Assembly: GCA_963741135.1 (NCBI GenBank)
Contig: CAVUHC010000003.1
Location: 62,001-126,000 of the forward strand
Reading direction: 5' to 3'
From: Gp6-AA40 sp963741135
GTDB taxonomy: Bacteria > Acidobacteriota > Vicinamibacteria > Vicinamibacterales > UBA2999
Length of the DNA stretch: 64,000 bases
Position numbers and translations under genes: made by a program. Below the pieces are notes generated by a model. The model did not search any database. It saw only the letters and a program-made list of their open reading frames with translations, and was not told where the DNA came from. Of this stretch, positions 16,318 through 24,031 are shown piece by piece. Within the stretch, counting starts at the first letter, position 1. Every line of letters starts with the position of its first letter.

Positions 16318-16995
16318 CTACACTGACCCATCCGGCGGCATGACGACAATCTGATCGTCCACGCGCGTGATACCCGGCGCGTTCCCGGCCGCGCGTTCGG
16401 CCGATTCGCGCTGCAGCCACGAGCCGACGCGGCCGGTGAGCGTGGCGACGGTCCCGTCGACCGTCACGACGACGTGGCGGGCATCGATGTCGGCATTGCG
16501 ATGCAGCGCTTCGACGATCCGGTGACGCACGTCGCGTTCGACGCTCGAGGGAGCAACCTCGATGTGATTCACAACGCTGAGCACTCCGCGCACGTGCCGC
16601 ACCGCGTGCTCTGCGGCAGTCCTCTGGAATAGCCAACTCACTTTGCCACTCAGCGTGACGTGTCCGTTGCGGACCACCAACTGCGCCGTCGGAGGAACGG
16701 TGGTTCGTAGCTCGAGAGCGCGCGTGGCGTCTATCGCGATGTCCGAGTCGTTCCGTTCGAACGTCCGCCGTACCTCGATGTCATTGGCTACGCCGCGGAC
16801 GCCGCGCACCCGCTTGGCCGCCCGCTCGGCGGCAAGCCGGCCCGGATAGTCCGGGACGTAGCCGGTGAGTGTGACGACGCCATCCTTGGCGGCCACGCCG
16901 ACCGCGCTCGCGTCCACCTCGGGGTCCCAGTCCAGCTGTTTCATGACAGCGTCCCTGATGCGCAGGTCAGTTTCGGTGATGCTTGCGGTCGTCAT
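16318..16995 (-). CDS. Triple BON domain protein
   Basis: 225 residues from ATG 16995. Three BON domains follow each other (about 9-75, 80-148, 150-217), each with the VVTLTGYV, HVTLSGKV or VATLTGRV strand and the R-x-x-GV helix end. No signal peptide, so cytoplasmic, unlike the exported BON proteins at 39827 and 40489. BON domains bind phospholipid or act in osmotic-shock proteins. A close relative lies at 60600-61274. It is last in a three-gene leftward operon after a USP and a haem protein. Confidence 0.88.
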   Translation of the reverse strand: MTTASITETDLRIRDAVMKQLDWDPEVDASAVGVAAKDGVVTLTGYVPDYPGRLAAERAAKRVRGVRGVANDIEVRRTFERNDSDIAIDATRALELRTTVPPTAQLVVRNGHVTLSGKVSWLFQRTAAEHAVRHVRGVLSVVNHIEVAPSSVERDVRHRIVEALHRNADIDARHVVVTVDGTVATLTGRVGSWLQRESAERAAGNAPGITRVDDQIVVMPPDGSV

Positions 16996-17030
16996 AACAG
17001 CTCCTTTCGTGAAATTCGTATGTGCAGCCT

Positions 17031-17531
17031 TCAGCGCACCGCGGCCGCAGGAGTGGCGACGGCCCCACGCCCATGGTCAGCGGCGATCCGGGCTCGTGCG
17101 ACGTACCGATGACACTGCACGCAGCTGAGCGTGAGAGACACGTAGGCTGCCGGCGCGGCCTCGAGGTCGCGACGTTTCGCGGCGTCAACCAGATCCTGCG
17201 TGGCGCGCAGAAAGGCCTGACTCTGCCTCGCGTACTCCGGTGCATTCAACACCATCCACGCTGGGTCATTCGTGATACGGATCAGCGCCTCGCTGCGACG
17301 CTCCAGGTCCGCCCAGTTGCTCGTCACGACCGCTGCCAGCATGCCTTGCGACTGTTCGAGCTTCTGTCGCATCACCCGATCGAGGGCAGTGGTCTGTGCC
17401 GAGCTGTTCGAGATGGTCAGACTCGTCGCCAAGGCAGCCACCGCTCCGGCCCACAGCAGGAAGAATCCCCAGCGACGTACACGGTGACCACAACGGCGTT
17501 CGAGCGATTGAATCGTGTTCTTGAATGGCAC
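17031..17531 (-). CDS. Periplasmic mono-haem cytochrome (c556-like)
   Basis: 166 residues. The start GTG at 17531-17529 has AGGAGGAAC directly before it. A membrane/signal segment (FLLWAGAVAALATSL) precedes a helical domain with WADLERRSEALIRITNDPAW, and a single haem motif CVQCH lies near the C-terminus, the position found in four-helix cytochromes c-prime/c556. Likely a periplasmic electron carrier or gas sensor. It lies between a USP gene and a BON gene on the same strand. Confidence 0.78.
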   Translation of the reverse strand: MPFKNTIQSLERRCGHRVRRWGFFLLWAGAVAALATSLTISNSSAQTTALDRVMRQKLEQSQGMLAAVVTSNWADLERRSEALIRITNDPAWMVLNAPEYARQSQAFLRATQDLVDAAKRRDLEAAPAAYVSLTLSCVQCHRYVARARIAADHGRGAVATPAAAVR

Positions 17532-17563
17532 TGTTCCTCCTTTTTGAACCTCGACACCTCTCC

Positions 17564-18478
17564 TCATGGTCGAGGCTGCTGCAATTCGCGAGTCGTCAGG
17601 ACCGGGCAGCTCGCGTGTCTGACGATGTAGTCCGCGGTCGATCCGAACAGCATTCGATCGATCGCCCCTCGTCCCTGAACACCGAGCACAATCAGCTCGG
17701 CGTGGCGCTCGGCCGCCAGGGTGGCGAGTGTCCCCCGGACGTGCCCGACGACGACCATGTCCTCGACCCGACAAGCCTCCCGTGCCGTCGCCGGGACCGC
17801 AACGTTGATCCGCTGCCTTGCGTCCGTCTCGATCTCTCTCACGACGTCGCTCAGCGCCCGCGGAAGCGGAGTGTCGTAGACGCCCGGCAGCAGCTCGACG
17901 ACGTGGACGATTCCGAGCCACGCGTCGGCCTGCTGCGCAAGCGACAGCGCGTACGACAAGGCTGCCATCGAGGCGTCGGAGAAATCCACGCCGCAGAGGA
18001 TGCGCTTGTAGAGTACCGGTCCCGCCGGAACGACATCCGGCGCAAGACGTGGCACGGTCAGTACCGGGCACGGCGCCTTGCGCAGCACCTTCTGGGTGAC
18101 CGATCCGAGGACCAACCGATCGAAACCGGAACGGCCGTGCGTGCCCATGACGAGTAGGTCAACGTGCAGCGCACCGGCGTGCGCGAGGATGTCCTGGCAC
18201 ACATCCCCGGCTTCGCTCACGACGATCTCGACGCTGGCGCCTGCGCCGATCTCCTGCTCCACGAATTGCTTCGTGCGTGCGATCAGGCGCGAGCGATCTG
18301 GGGAAGCCGGCAGCGGAGGAACGTCCGCTGTGGAGAGCAGCATGTCTTCATGCGCCGGCGACGAGACGTGGAGCACGGTCACTCGCGCCTCGTACAAATG
18401 CGCAATCGCGACCGCGTGATCGAGCGCGTGTCGCGAGAAGTCTGAGAAGTCGATCGGACAGAGCACGTGTCGAATCAT
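17564..18478 (-). CDS. Tandem universal stress protein
   Basis: 304 residues, two USP domains. The first opens MIRHVLCPIDFSDFSRHAL and ends with the ATP-loop MGTHGRSGFDRLVLGSVTQKV; the second opens YKRILCGVDFSDASMAAL and ends VLGVQGRGAIDRMLFGST. Both keep the G-x2-G-x9-G-S/T nucleotide-binding pattern. Cytoplasmic stress protein of unknown target. It heads a leftward operon (USP, cytochrome, BON). Upstream lie a sigma-54-type box (18644-18659) and a palindrome pair (18702-18731). Relatives: 22082-22954 and 57370-58287. Confidence 0.92.
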   Translation of the reverse strand: MIRHVLCPIDFSDFSRHALDHAVAIAHLYEARVTVLHVSSPAHEDMLLSTADVPPLPASPDRSRLIARTKQFVEQEIGAGASVEIVVSEAGDVCQDILAHAGALHVDLLVMGTHGRSGFDRLVLGSVTQKVLRKAPCPVLTVPRLAPDVVPAGPVLYKRILCGVDFSDASMAALSYALSLAQQADAWLGIVHVVELLPGVYDTPLPRALSDVVREIETDARQRINVAVPATAREACRVEDMVVVGHVRGTLATLAAERHAELIVLGVQGRGAIDRMLFGSTADYIVRHASCPVLTTRELQQPRP

Positions 18479-18643
18479 CGTGATGGAAGTCGGGGCACGT
18501 CATCCCTGCTGTCTCAGTTTGCGTTTAACCGGATTGTGGGTTCGGGTCTCAGAGGCTTGCGTCTCTCGAGTTGCCGCCGTCACACGTCCGATTTCGTCAA
18601 ACCGTAGCTCACCCAGGGGCGTTACCCCGATGACAATCCTTGG

Positions 18644-18659
18644 AGCACAGATCGGGCCA
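18644..18659 (-). promoter_or_regulatory. sigma-54-type promoter for the USP/cytochrome/BON operon
   Basis: Promoter-strand box TGGCCCGATCTGTGCT: GG at 18658-18657, GC at 18646-18645, seven consensus bases kept. Predicted start about 18633, leader about 155 bases. The GG is 59 bp from the palindrome-pair centre. Confidence 0.55.
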
Positions 18660-18701
18660 ATTGACGGGTCGTCCCCGCTTGAGGACCGGCAAGCCGCGAA
18701 G

Positions 18702-18731
18702 GGAAAAGCTCGCGGCGAGTCCGAAATCTCC
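18702..18731. promoter_or_regulatory. Tandem palindrome pair shared by divergent operons
   Basis: Half-sites GGAAAAGCTC and CGAAATCTCC, centres 20 bp apart. Distances to the two flanking -24 GG pairs are 59 bp (leftward) and about 71 bp (rightward). Confidence 0.5.
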
Positions 18732-18786
18732 CGCACCCCAAACATCAGCGCTTGTGAGCGGGCGGCCCCTGCGCCGCCACCTCATT

Positions 18787-18802
18787 CGGACCCTTCGTTG
18801 CA
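18787..18802 (+). promoter_or_regulatory. sigma-54-type promoter toward the Yip1-like/CBS operon
   Basis: Box CGGACCCTTCGTTGCA: GG at 18788-18789, ten bases, GC at 18800-18801, with GTTGCA at the -12 side. Predicted start about 18813; the leader to 18988 is about 175 bases unless a small frame intervenes. Confidence 0.5.
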
Positions 18803-18987
18803 TTGACCACTGCGGGGCGCCATGTGGCAGGGTGTGACGTGGGTGCTCGCGATGCCGCTGATGCTCCCGACCTCAGGAGTATAGGCGGCTGCCAACGCCC
18901 GGCACGAAGGTCGCGCACTAAGGGCGGGTGACTCTTGGCGCGGTCTGTTGATGGCTCTTACGGGCATAACGGTCAACGGAGGCAGGC

Positions 18988-19545
18988 ATGGTTACCGCGG
19001 TTATGACAGCAGGCCGGCGATTTCTGCGACGAATCATCGGGGCGACCGCGCTCGACGTGTCGACCTATGAGGAAGTTGAGGCCGATCGCGGCGCCACCGC
19101 GCAAGCAGTGGCAGTCGTTGTGCTGTCGAGCCTTGCCGCCGGACTGGGGGCGCGAGGGCTCGGGGGCGGCGACGCTGCCGGGATCGCGTTCTTTGGCGCG
19201 GTCGCGCTCGTGGCGTGGACTGCCTGGGCGCTGCTCACGTATGAGATTGGCGTCCGGATTCTACCTGAGCCGCAGACCCGCGCCGATGTCGGCGAGCTGC
19301 TGCGGACGACTGGCTTTGCGACGGCGCCTGGACTGCTCCGCGTCTTCGGCCTGTTGCCGGGTGCGACCGTTCCGGTCTTCGTCGTGACCGCCGTATGGAT
19401 GCTCGCCGCCATGATCGTCGGCGTACGCCAGGCACTGGATTACACGACCACTCGCCGCGCCATCGCTGTCTGCGGCCTGGGATGGGTGCTGGCGATCGTG
19501 TTCGCGGGCGTTCTCGGATTCTTTTTCGGGCCACGCGTCTCGTGA
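18988..19545 (+). CDS. Yip1-domain integral membrane protein
   Basis: 185 residues from ATG 18988 after GGAGGCAGGC. The amphipathic start RRFLRRIIGATALDVSTYEEVEADRGA leads into about five hydrophobic segments, with WALLTYEIGVRILPEPQTRADVGELLRTTG and FATAPGLL in between; this order is typical of bacterial Yip1-type proteins. Function unknown, membrane located. It is followed by a zinc-ribbon gene (27 bases) and a CBS gene, likely one operon. Confidence 0.75.
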   Translation: MVTAVMTAGRRFLRRIIGATALDVSTYEEVEADRGATAQAVAVVVLSSLAAGLGARGLGGGDAAGIAFFGAVALVAWTAWALLTYEIGVRILPEPQTRADVGELLRTTGFATAPGLLRVFGLLPGATVPVFVVTAVWMLAAMIVGVRQALDYTTTRRAIAVCGLGWVLAIVFAGVLGFFFGPRVS

Positions 19546-19572
19546 GGACGCCACGCGTTTGCGGAGCGTGTG

Positions 19573-19857
19573 ATGGGTAACCAGGAAGCTGAACTGCGCT
19601 GCCCGACCTGCGGGCACACGCTCGAGCGGCTCGGCAGCCGCGAGATCGGTGGAAACGATGCCGACGACGCCGGCCGCGTCCACTCGTACTGGTGCCCATC
19701 CGGATGCCGTGGCGGTCAGCCTGACGGCACGTTCGAGTTCGTAGAGTGCCCGATGTGCGGAACCCGCGACACGACGTCCGGACCGTGCGCCGACGGCATG
19801 GAAGAGGTGGAGTGCAACGCGTGCGGAGCGATCGCCAGAGTGCAGTGCGTCACGTAG
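19573..19857 (+). CDS. Small zinc-ribbon protein
   Basis: 94 residues from ATG 19573 (a GTG three bases earlier is possible). Four Cys pairs are visible: CPTC, CPSGC, CPMC and CNAC, giving two likely zinc ribbons; the region between is acidic and Gly-rich. No named family recognised. It may bind nucleic acid or protein. It is in an operon with a Yip1-like gene and a CBS gene. Confidence 0.6.
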   Translation: MGNQEAELRCPTCGHTLERLGSREIGGNDADDAGRVHSYWCPSGCRGGQPDGTFEFVECPMCGTRDTTSGPCADGMEEVECNACGAIARVQCVT

Positions 19858-19902
19858 GTAAGGAATTGTTCGTGGTCCAGAGCGCAACCTGAGGAGAACG
19901 AT

Positions 19903-20364
19903 ATGAAAGTCAAGCAGATCATGACGGGGGAACCCAAGACCTGCGGTTCGCACACGACGCTCGCCGCCGCTGCCAACCTGATGTTGGAAGGCGACTGCGG
20001 CATCCTGCCGGTTGTGGAGAACGGAACGCTTGCCGGTATCGTGACTGATCGGGACATGTACATCGCGCTCGCGACGCGCAACAAGCGGGCGTCAGACGTG
20101 AAGGTCAGCGAGGTGGCCAGAGAGACGGTCCTGACCTGCGAACCCGATGATGACGTGCACGAGGCGCTGGCTACGATGAAGCAAGGGCGCGTGCGCCGGC
20201 TCCCGGTCGTCGGTTTCGGCGGCATCGTCCTGGGTATTGTCTCGATGAACGACATTCTGCTCGCCGCGGGTTCGGGCAAGGCCGTTCGCAACGACGAGGT
20301 CGTCGACGCGTTCCAGGCGATTTGTGCACATCACCACCCAGCCCCGCACGTAGTTGTCGCCTGA
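19903..20364 (+). CDS. CBS-pair protein
   Basis: 153 residues, ATG 19903 with AGGAGAACG upstream. Two CBS motifs: MKVKQIMTGEPKTCGSHTTL with GILPVVENGTLAGIVTDRDM, and VLTCEPDDDVHEALATM with RRLPVVGFGGIVLGIVSMNDI. The C-terminal tail AICAHHHPAP has clustered His and Cys, also present in the relative at 60112-60573 (AICAHPLPA). CBS pairs sense adenosine nucleotides; no catalytic domain is attached. Comparable stand-alone CBS proteins occur in dormancy regulons. Confidence 0.9.
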   Translation: MKVKQIMTGEPKTCGSHTTLAAAANLMLEGDCGILPVVENGTLAGIVTDRDMYIALATRNKRASDVKVSEVARETVLTCEPDDDVHEALATMKQGRVRRLPVVGFGGIVLGIVSMNDILLAAGSGKAVRNDEVVDAFQAICAHHHPAPHVVVA

Positions 20365-20503
20365 CTGGGCGGACATCGGTCTGATCGGTGGGGATCCGGC
20401 CACGGCCTCGTGAGGGCGCTCTTCCACGAGGCGGCGGCCTTGGTTGATGCGGCTATGCCCGCCAGCTGTCGCGCAAGTGCGAGGCTGGAGCCGCTCGTGG
20501 GTG

Positions 20504-20839
20504 TCAAGGGATAGAACGCGTTCGTCTCACGGCGCGAAGTACGCGCCTGGTGTCCGCCCTATCGCGGACGTCAGATCGGATTCCGCCTTGGCCAGCCCGC
20601 CCGAGTGAAGACACGGCGAACCCCCCGTCGGTAAGCCGCGCGAAGCACCCGTCGTCGGTCATCTGCAGAAACCGAGCGTCCACAAGGAAGTGCAGAAGAT
20701 TCGTGCAAATAGGCTCCTCGAGTCCCCACAGGCGCTGCGCCTGCGCAGCTGTGAGCCGTAAGCCGGGCATCTCCATGTATTCACCACAGATTCGGCGAAT
20801 CAATCGCTGCGTTGTCTCGGCAGTCGGGTGGCCCGTCAT
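20504..20839 (-). CDS. Small winged-helix-like protein (EMPGL family), copy 1
   Basis: 111 residues from ATG 20839-20837 with GGGAGA upstream. The core YMEMPGLRLTAAQAQRLWG, then CTNLLHFLVDARFLQ and CFARLTDGG, corresponds to three helices and a wing, a common winged-helix pattern. A relative with the same core is at 27619-27867. Likely a small DNA-binding protein. It lies 28 bases downstream of another small gene on the same strand, probably its operon partner. Confidence 0.65.
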   Translation of the reverse strand: MTGHPTAETTQRLIRRICGEYMEMPGLRLTAAQAQRLWGLEEPICTNLLHFLVDARFLQMTDDGCFARLTDGGFAVSSLGRAGQGGIRSDVRDRADTRRVLRAVRRTRSIP

Positions 20840-20867
20840 TGCATTCTCCCGAACTTGATTCGCCGAG

Positions 20868-21092
20868 CTACATTGCCGTGAAGGTCTTGCCGTCTTCGGT
20901 AAACCAGAGCGCCACGTCGGCCCGCAGGGCCCAGGCAGTCGCAGCCAAGACTGCGTCCCCATACGTTGCATAGGAGAGTTGAGGAGTGCCTGGCACCGCT
21001 CTGATGGTGTACGCGGCACCTCCCTTCTCTCGTGCGATGACCACGTCGCCGTCTCGAGGCGACACGGTGAGAACAGTCGCTATCGTGGTCAT
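20868..21092 (-). CDS. Small protein of unknown function
   Basis: 74 residues from ATG 21092. A beta-rich start (TIATVLTVSPRDGDVVIARE) is followed by a helix (YGDAVLAATAWALRADVALW) and FTEDGKTFTAM. I do not recognise a family. It precedes the winged-helix-like gene on the same strand with 28 bases between, so they may be one operon. No sigma-54 box was found upstream. Confidence 0.5.
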   Translation of the reverse strand: MTTIATVLTVSPRDGDVVIAREKGGAAYTIRAVPGTPQLSYATYGDAVLAATAWALRADVALWFTEDGKTFTAM

Positions 21093-21214
21093 GGAAAACT
21101 GTCAGGTCAGGATGACGGGCCTTACGACGCGTCGTCGGTCCGAAATCGTACCGAGGCTGATTCCGTATGTAGTCCCTCCGGTGTCACTGATATACACTTC
21201 CCGACCGCTTCTGG

Positions 21215-21949
21215 ATGCCGCTCACGCGCTCACCGGACTTCTCTGGGCTCAAGGCACAGGGCCGTGGCAATCGGCTCCTGGCGCAGCTGCCGCCTGCGGT
21301 TCTCGAGGAACTCGCGCCCCACTTGAAGGCGGTCAGCCTGAAAGCGAAGCAGGTCATCTTTCGTGCCCACACGTCACTGGATGTCGTGTATTTCCCGATT
21401 ACGTGTGTGATTTCACTGCTGACCCATCTGAAAACCGGAGAAACGCCGGAAGTGGGCCTCGTCGGCAGAGATGGTATGGGCAGCATTTCGGTGTTTCCCG
21501 GCGTCAATACAATGCCGTGCGATGGCGTCGTGCTGATTCCCGGGACGGCGTATCGGACGGACAGCACCGTGGTGAGGGAGAGAGTGCACAAAGGCGGGCC
21601 ACTCCACGACGTCCTCGGTCGTTATGCGCACTTGACCCTTGCCCGATCGATGCAGATCGCTGCGTGCAACGGTGTTCATCCGATTAAGGAGCGATGTGTT
21701 CGCTGGCTGCTGATGACGCATGACCTCGTCGAGAACGATGAGTTTCCCCTCACACAGGATGTCCTTGCGATGATGCTGGGAGTGCGTCGTCCAAGCGTCA
21801 CGATTGTCGCGAGAGCTCTTCAGCGAGCAGGCTTGATCGACTACGGGCGGGGCCGAGTGAAGATTCTCGACCGGCACGGCATTGAAGCCGCATCGTGTGA
21901 GTGTTACTGGCTGATGCGGGAAGAGCAGCGCCGTTTGTTCGACTATTGA
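21215..21949 (+). CDS. Crp/Fnr family transcription regulator
   Basis: 244 residues from ATG 21215. The N-terminal cyclic-nucleotide-binding-like barrel includes QVIFRAHTSLDVVYFPITC and GLVGRDGMGSISVF; the C-terminal HTH has FPLTQDVLAMMLGVRRPSVTIVARAL, the recognition helix pattern of Crp-type regulators. The 4Fe-4S cysteines of FNR are not present in the standard spacing, so an oxygen-sensing cluster is unlikely. This is the only classic regulator in the window. It is not preceded by a sigma-54 box and is not an NtrC-type activator, so it cannot alone explain the shared promoters. Confidence 0.85.
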   Translation: MPLTRSPDFSGLKAQGRGNRLLAQLPPAVLEELAPHLKAVSLKAKQVIFRAHTSLDVVYFPITCVISLLTHLKTGETPEVGLVGRDGMGSISVFPGVNTMPCDGVVLIPGTAYRTDSTVVRERVHKGGPLHDVLGRYAHLTLARSMQIAACNGVHPIKERCVRWLLMTHDLVENDEFPLTQDVLAMMLGVRRPSVTIVARALQRAGLIDYGRGRVKILDRHGIEAASCECYWLMREEQRRLFDY

Positions 21950-21970
21950 CCCAGGCTCCCTCTGGGCTGT

Positions 21971-22001
21971 GAAAGATTCCGACCACCATCCCAAGAATTC
22001 C
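21971..22001. promoter_or_regulatory. Tandem palindrome pair upstream of USP 22082
   Basis: Half-sites GAAAGATTCC and CAAGAATTCC, 21 bp centre to centre, followed by GCGG. Nearly identical to the copy at 10662-10691 in the first half. Centre to -24 GG is 68 bp. Confidence 0.6.
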
Positions 22002-22052
22002 GCGGTGGGGGCTGGCCTGGTGTCAGGCGTGAGCGATTCGCGCCTCTTCGGA

Positions 22053-22068
22053 TGGAACGGTCCGTGCT
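22053..22068 (+). promoter_or_regulatory. sigma-54-type promoter for USP 22082
   Basis: Box TGGAACGGTCCGTGCT: GG at 22054-22055, ten bases, GC at 22066-22067. Predicted start about 22079, three bases before the ATG, so a leaderless message is implied. Confidence 0.55.
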
Positions 22069-22081
22069 CTTGTGAGGTGCC

Positions 22082-22954
22082 ATGGAGATCCGCTCGATCC
22101 TGTGCCCGCTGGATTTCTCGGAAGCATCGAGGGCTGCCCTTCGCGCCGCCGCGCGGTTTGCCAGGCAGTTCGGCGCCGCTGTGCACGTGGTCTTCGTCGA
22201 GGATCCGCTGCTCGCGCAGGTTGAGCACGGTGCGTCCGCGTGTCCCGGACTTCTCGACGAACTGAGGCAGTTCATCGCCAGCACGGTCGACCTCGATCTG
22301 CCAGCGGGGCCGAGGCTTCATGTGGTCACCGGCGAACCGGGTCCGGAGATCGTCAGGCTCGCGAAACGTGAGGGAGTCGATTTGATCGTGATGGGCGCGC
22401 ATGGGCTCACCGGTGTCCGCAAGGCGTTCTTCGGCTCGACGACGGCGCGAGTGCTGAAGCGTGCCACGGTCCCGCTCCTGGTGGTCCCGGCGTCTGCAGA
22501 TGTCGACAAAGCGCGCAACCTGGAAGGGCTCGGCTCGATCCTCGTGCTCTCCGATTTCGGACCGGCCGCATCGACTGCAGCAGCCCTCGCGGCTGGCTTT
22601 GCCCACGCGATTGGCGCCCGTCTCGTGCTGGTGCATGTGATGCCGCACGTCTCTATGCCGGTGTCATGGCGCTCTCGTGCCGAGGTGGCCATGGAAGAGC
22701 GTGCCGCCCAAGTGCACCAGCAAATGTGTCACGCGATGACCCTGCTCGAGGGGTACGGGCCTGTCGAATCCGTGATCGTGCAGGGCAACATCGCCGAGCG
22801 CGTCGCCGACCTTGCACGAAGCCGTCGCGCCGGGTTGATTGTCATGGGGCTGGAGCGTACGGACAGCGGGCCGCGGCCGGGATCGACCGCCTACCCCGTG
22901 ATCTGCAGCGCGCCGGTACCCGTGCTGGCGGTGCCGGCAACTCGTGTGATCTGA
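22082..22954 (+). CDS. Tandem universal stress protein
   Basis: 290 residues from ATG 22082. First domain MEIRSILCPLDFSEASRAAL to MGAHGLTGVRKAFFGSTTARVLK, with the nucleotide loop kept; second domain SILVLSDFGPAASTAAAL to GLIVMGLERTDSGPRPGSTAYPV, where the loop is altered (no G-x9-G pattern), so only the first half may bind ATP. Stands alone after the Crp/Fnr gene and faces the convergent HPF gene. Expression from a sigma-54-type promoter is inferred. Confidence 0.9.
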   Translation: MEIRSILCPLDFSEASRAALRAAARFARQFGAAVHVVFVEDPLLAQVEHGASACPGLLDELRQFIASTVDLDLPAGPRLHVVTGEPGPEIVRLAKREGVDLIVMGAHGLTGVRKAFFGSTTARVLKRATVPLLVVPASADVDKARNLEGLGSILVLSDFGPAASTAAALAAGFAHAIGARLVLVHVMPHVSMPVSWRSRAEVAMEERAAQVHQQMCHAMTLLEGYGPVESVIVQGNIAERVADLARSRRAGLIVMGLERTDSGPRPGSTAYPVICSAPVPVLAVPATRVI

Positions 22955-23080
22955 GTGCTGGCGCCGTATGGGCCCTCCAGCGTCGTGAGCGCTGCGCGGA
23001 GGCGGCTGTCCGCTTCTCTGGCGACGGCCTGCAGTTCCGGATTGTCGCCGACGATCCCCAATGCTGCCAGCGGCGCCGTG
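22955..23080 (-). other. Short gap with coding-like minus-strand sequence
   Basis: Between the USP and HPF stops, one minus-strand frame reads APLAALGIVGDNPELQAVA and continues to LRAALTTLEGPYGAS without a stop. It is shifted by one frame from the HPF gene end. It could be a leftover C-terminus or a lost HPF extension; no start codon supports a separate gene. Confidence 0.3.
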
Positions 23081-23707
23081 TCAGTGGGTGACGTAGTGGT
23101 GCTTGCCCAGCACGCGCACCGTGCTCGCCTGCGGCCCCTTCTCGCCCTCTTCCTCGATAAACGCGACCGGGGTTCCGACCTCGAGCTCGTCGAACGCGTC
23201 GTCCGCTACGCTCGCGCGGGTGAAGTAGATCCGACGTTCGCCGGCACGAATGAACCCGTGGCCATCGACGGCGAAGATCTCGGCGATCTCGCCGTGCTCC
23301 GGCACCTCGTGGGTCTTGACGACGCCGCGTTGCTCGCGGGCGAAGTCCTGGAGTTGACGACGCGCCGCGTCAAACGCTTCGTGGATCGCGACATACGCGT
23401 ACCGGTGCGCCGCTTCGATTTCGGTGTCCTTGTGATGCGCGGCTTCTGCGGCATCCTTCAGCGGCCCGTGCAACGAGGGCTCGTGATTCACCACGATTGG
23501 CGCGCCGCCCGGTACGGTTATCTCGATCCGAACACGAAAGTGGCGACCGTCGTGGCGATGCCGATGCGGGATTTCAATCAGGACCCGGCACCGAACGATG
23601 CCGCCGTAGAACTGCTCCAGCCAGACGATCCGTTCGTGGATGTCCGCTTCGATGGTCTCCGAATGCGCCAGACCGCGGAAGTTGATTTGCGTGGGGATCA
23701 GCGTCAT
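23081..23707 (-). CDS. Ribosome hibernation factor (HPF/RaiA type) fused to a cold-shock domain
   Basis: 208 residues from ATG 23707. The N-terminal HPF/RaiA fold opens MTLIPTQINFRGLAHSETI and has HFRVRIEITVPGGAPIVVNHEP and YVAIHEAFDAARRQL. The C-terminal cold-shock-like domain contains GEIAEIFAVDGHGFIRAG (the KGFGFI equivalent is GHGFI), IYFTRAS and VAFIEEEGEKGPQAS. The fusion would place a small RNA-binding domain on a factor that binds the 30S decoding channel and stalls ribosomes in stress. A sigma-54 box lies 37 bases upstream of the ATG. Confidence 0.88.
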   Translation of the reverse strand: MTLIPTQINFRGLAHSETIEADIHERIVWLEQFYGGIVRCRVLIEIPHRHRHDGRHFRVRIEITVPGGAPIVVNHEPSLHGPLKDAAEAAHHKDTEIEAAHRYAYVAIHEAFDAARRQLQDFAREQRGVVKTHEVPEHGEIAEIFAVDGHGFIRAGERRIYFTRASVADDAFDELEVGTPVAFIEEEGEKGPQASTVRVLGKHHYVTH

Positions 23708-23743
23708 GGGAGTCTCTTCGCGTTACGCAGACGCTCTGGGGGA

Positions 23744-23759
23744 TGCACCCATCGAGCCA
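23744..23759 (-). promoter_or_regulatory. sigma-54 promoter for the HPF/cold-shock gene
   Basis: Promoter-strand box TGGCTCGATGGGTGCA: GG at 23758-23757, GC at 23746-23745. Predicted start about 23733, leader 26 bases. It is conserved in the duplicated region at 14958-14973, which argues for selection or recent duplication. Confidence 0.6.
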
Positions 23760-23865
23760 AACGATTCCGACTGAAGCCCTTACGCCGCGGGTCGTGTTAC
23801 CCGCCGAGCCCGTGTGCTGAAAGCAGAGGACGGAGTGTTCGACATCGGACAGACGTCGAGGGCGG

Positions 23866-23896
23866 GAAGAATTTGCTCACCAGGCTGGAAATTTCT
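23866..23896. promoter_or_regulatory. Tandem palindrome pair between HPF and outer-membrane genes
   Basis: Half-sites GAAGAATTTG and GGAAATTTCT, 21 bp centre to centre. Distances to the flanking promoters are about 123 bp (HPF side) and 106 bp (outer-membrane side). Confidence 0.5.
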
Positions 23897-23985
23897 CGCA
23901 CGGGTAATTGGGCTTCACGGGAGTGTTTCCAATTGGAAGACCAGGATTCTGGCGTCGCAGGTTGACTCCGGGGCGGTACGCGCCA

Positions 23986-24001
23986 TGCGTTCCTTGTTGC
24001 G
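23986..24001 (+). promoter_or_regulatory. Candidate sigma-54 promoter (TGC variant) for the outer-membrane operon
   Basis: Box TGCGTTCCTTGTTGCG: TTGC at -12 is good, but the -24 dinucleotide is GC instead of GG. Position relative to ATG 24032 (20-base leader) and to the palindrome pair fits the other promoters. Weak on its own. Confidence 0.35.
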
Positions 24002-24031
24002 GTGCGCCGTCTCGTGGCGCGGAGGTTGACT

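Larger units (their letters stand above)
18479..18987. other. Divergent control region between USP and Yip1-like genes
   Basis: 509 bases with no convincing gene. It holds a palindrome pair and two sigma-54-type boxes facing away from each other. A 20-codon frame (18822-18884, MWQGVTWVLAMP...) begins 9 bases after the predicted rightward start and is strongly hydrophobic, but has no clear ribosome site. Nothing else recognised. Confidence 0.5.
23708..24031. other. Divergent control region between HPF and outer-membrane protein
   Basis: 324 bases without a gene. It holds a leftward sigma-54 box (23744-23759), a palindrome pair (23866-23896) and a weaker rightward box (23986-24001). Its sequence relative occupies 14935-15222. 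Confidence 0.6.

Noticed and set aside
18525..18560. A tRNA T-arm-like stretch (GTGGGTTCGGGTC).
   Set aside because: No acceptor stem, anticodon arm or D arm can be drawn around it.
18944..18962. A possible sigma-54 box (TGGCGCGGTCTG then TTGA) nearer to the Yip1-like gene.
   Set aside because: Spacing is eleven instead of ten and the -12 reads TTGA. The box at 18787-18802 fits better.
21093..21214. A palindrome-like pair (CCGAAATCG and GATTCCG) upstream of the Crp/Fnr gene.
   Set aside because: Centres are not 19-21 bp apart and no GG-N10-GC box is present on either strand.
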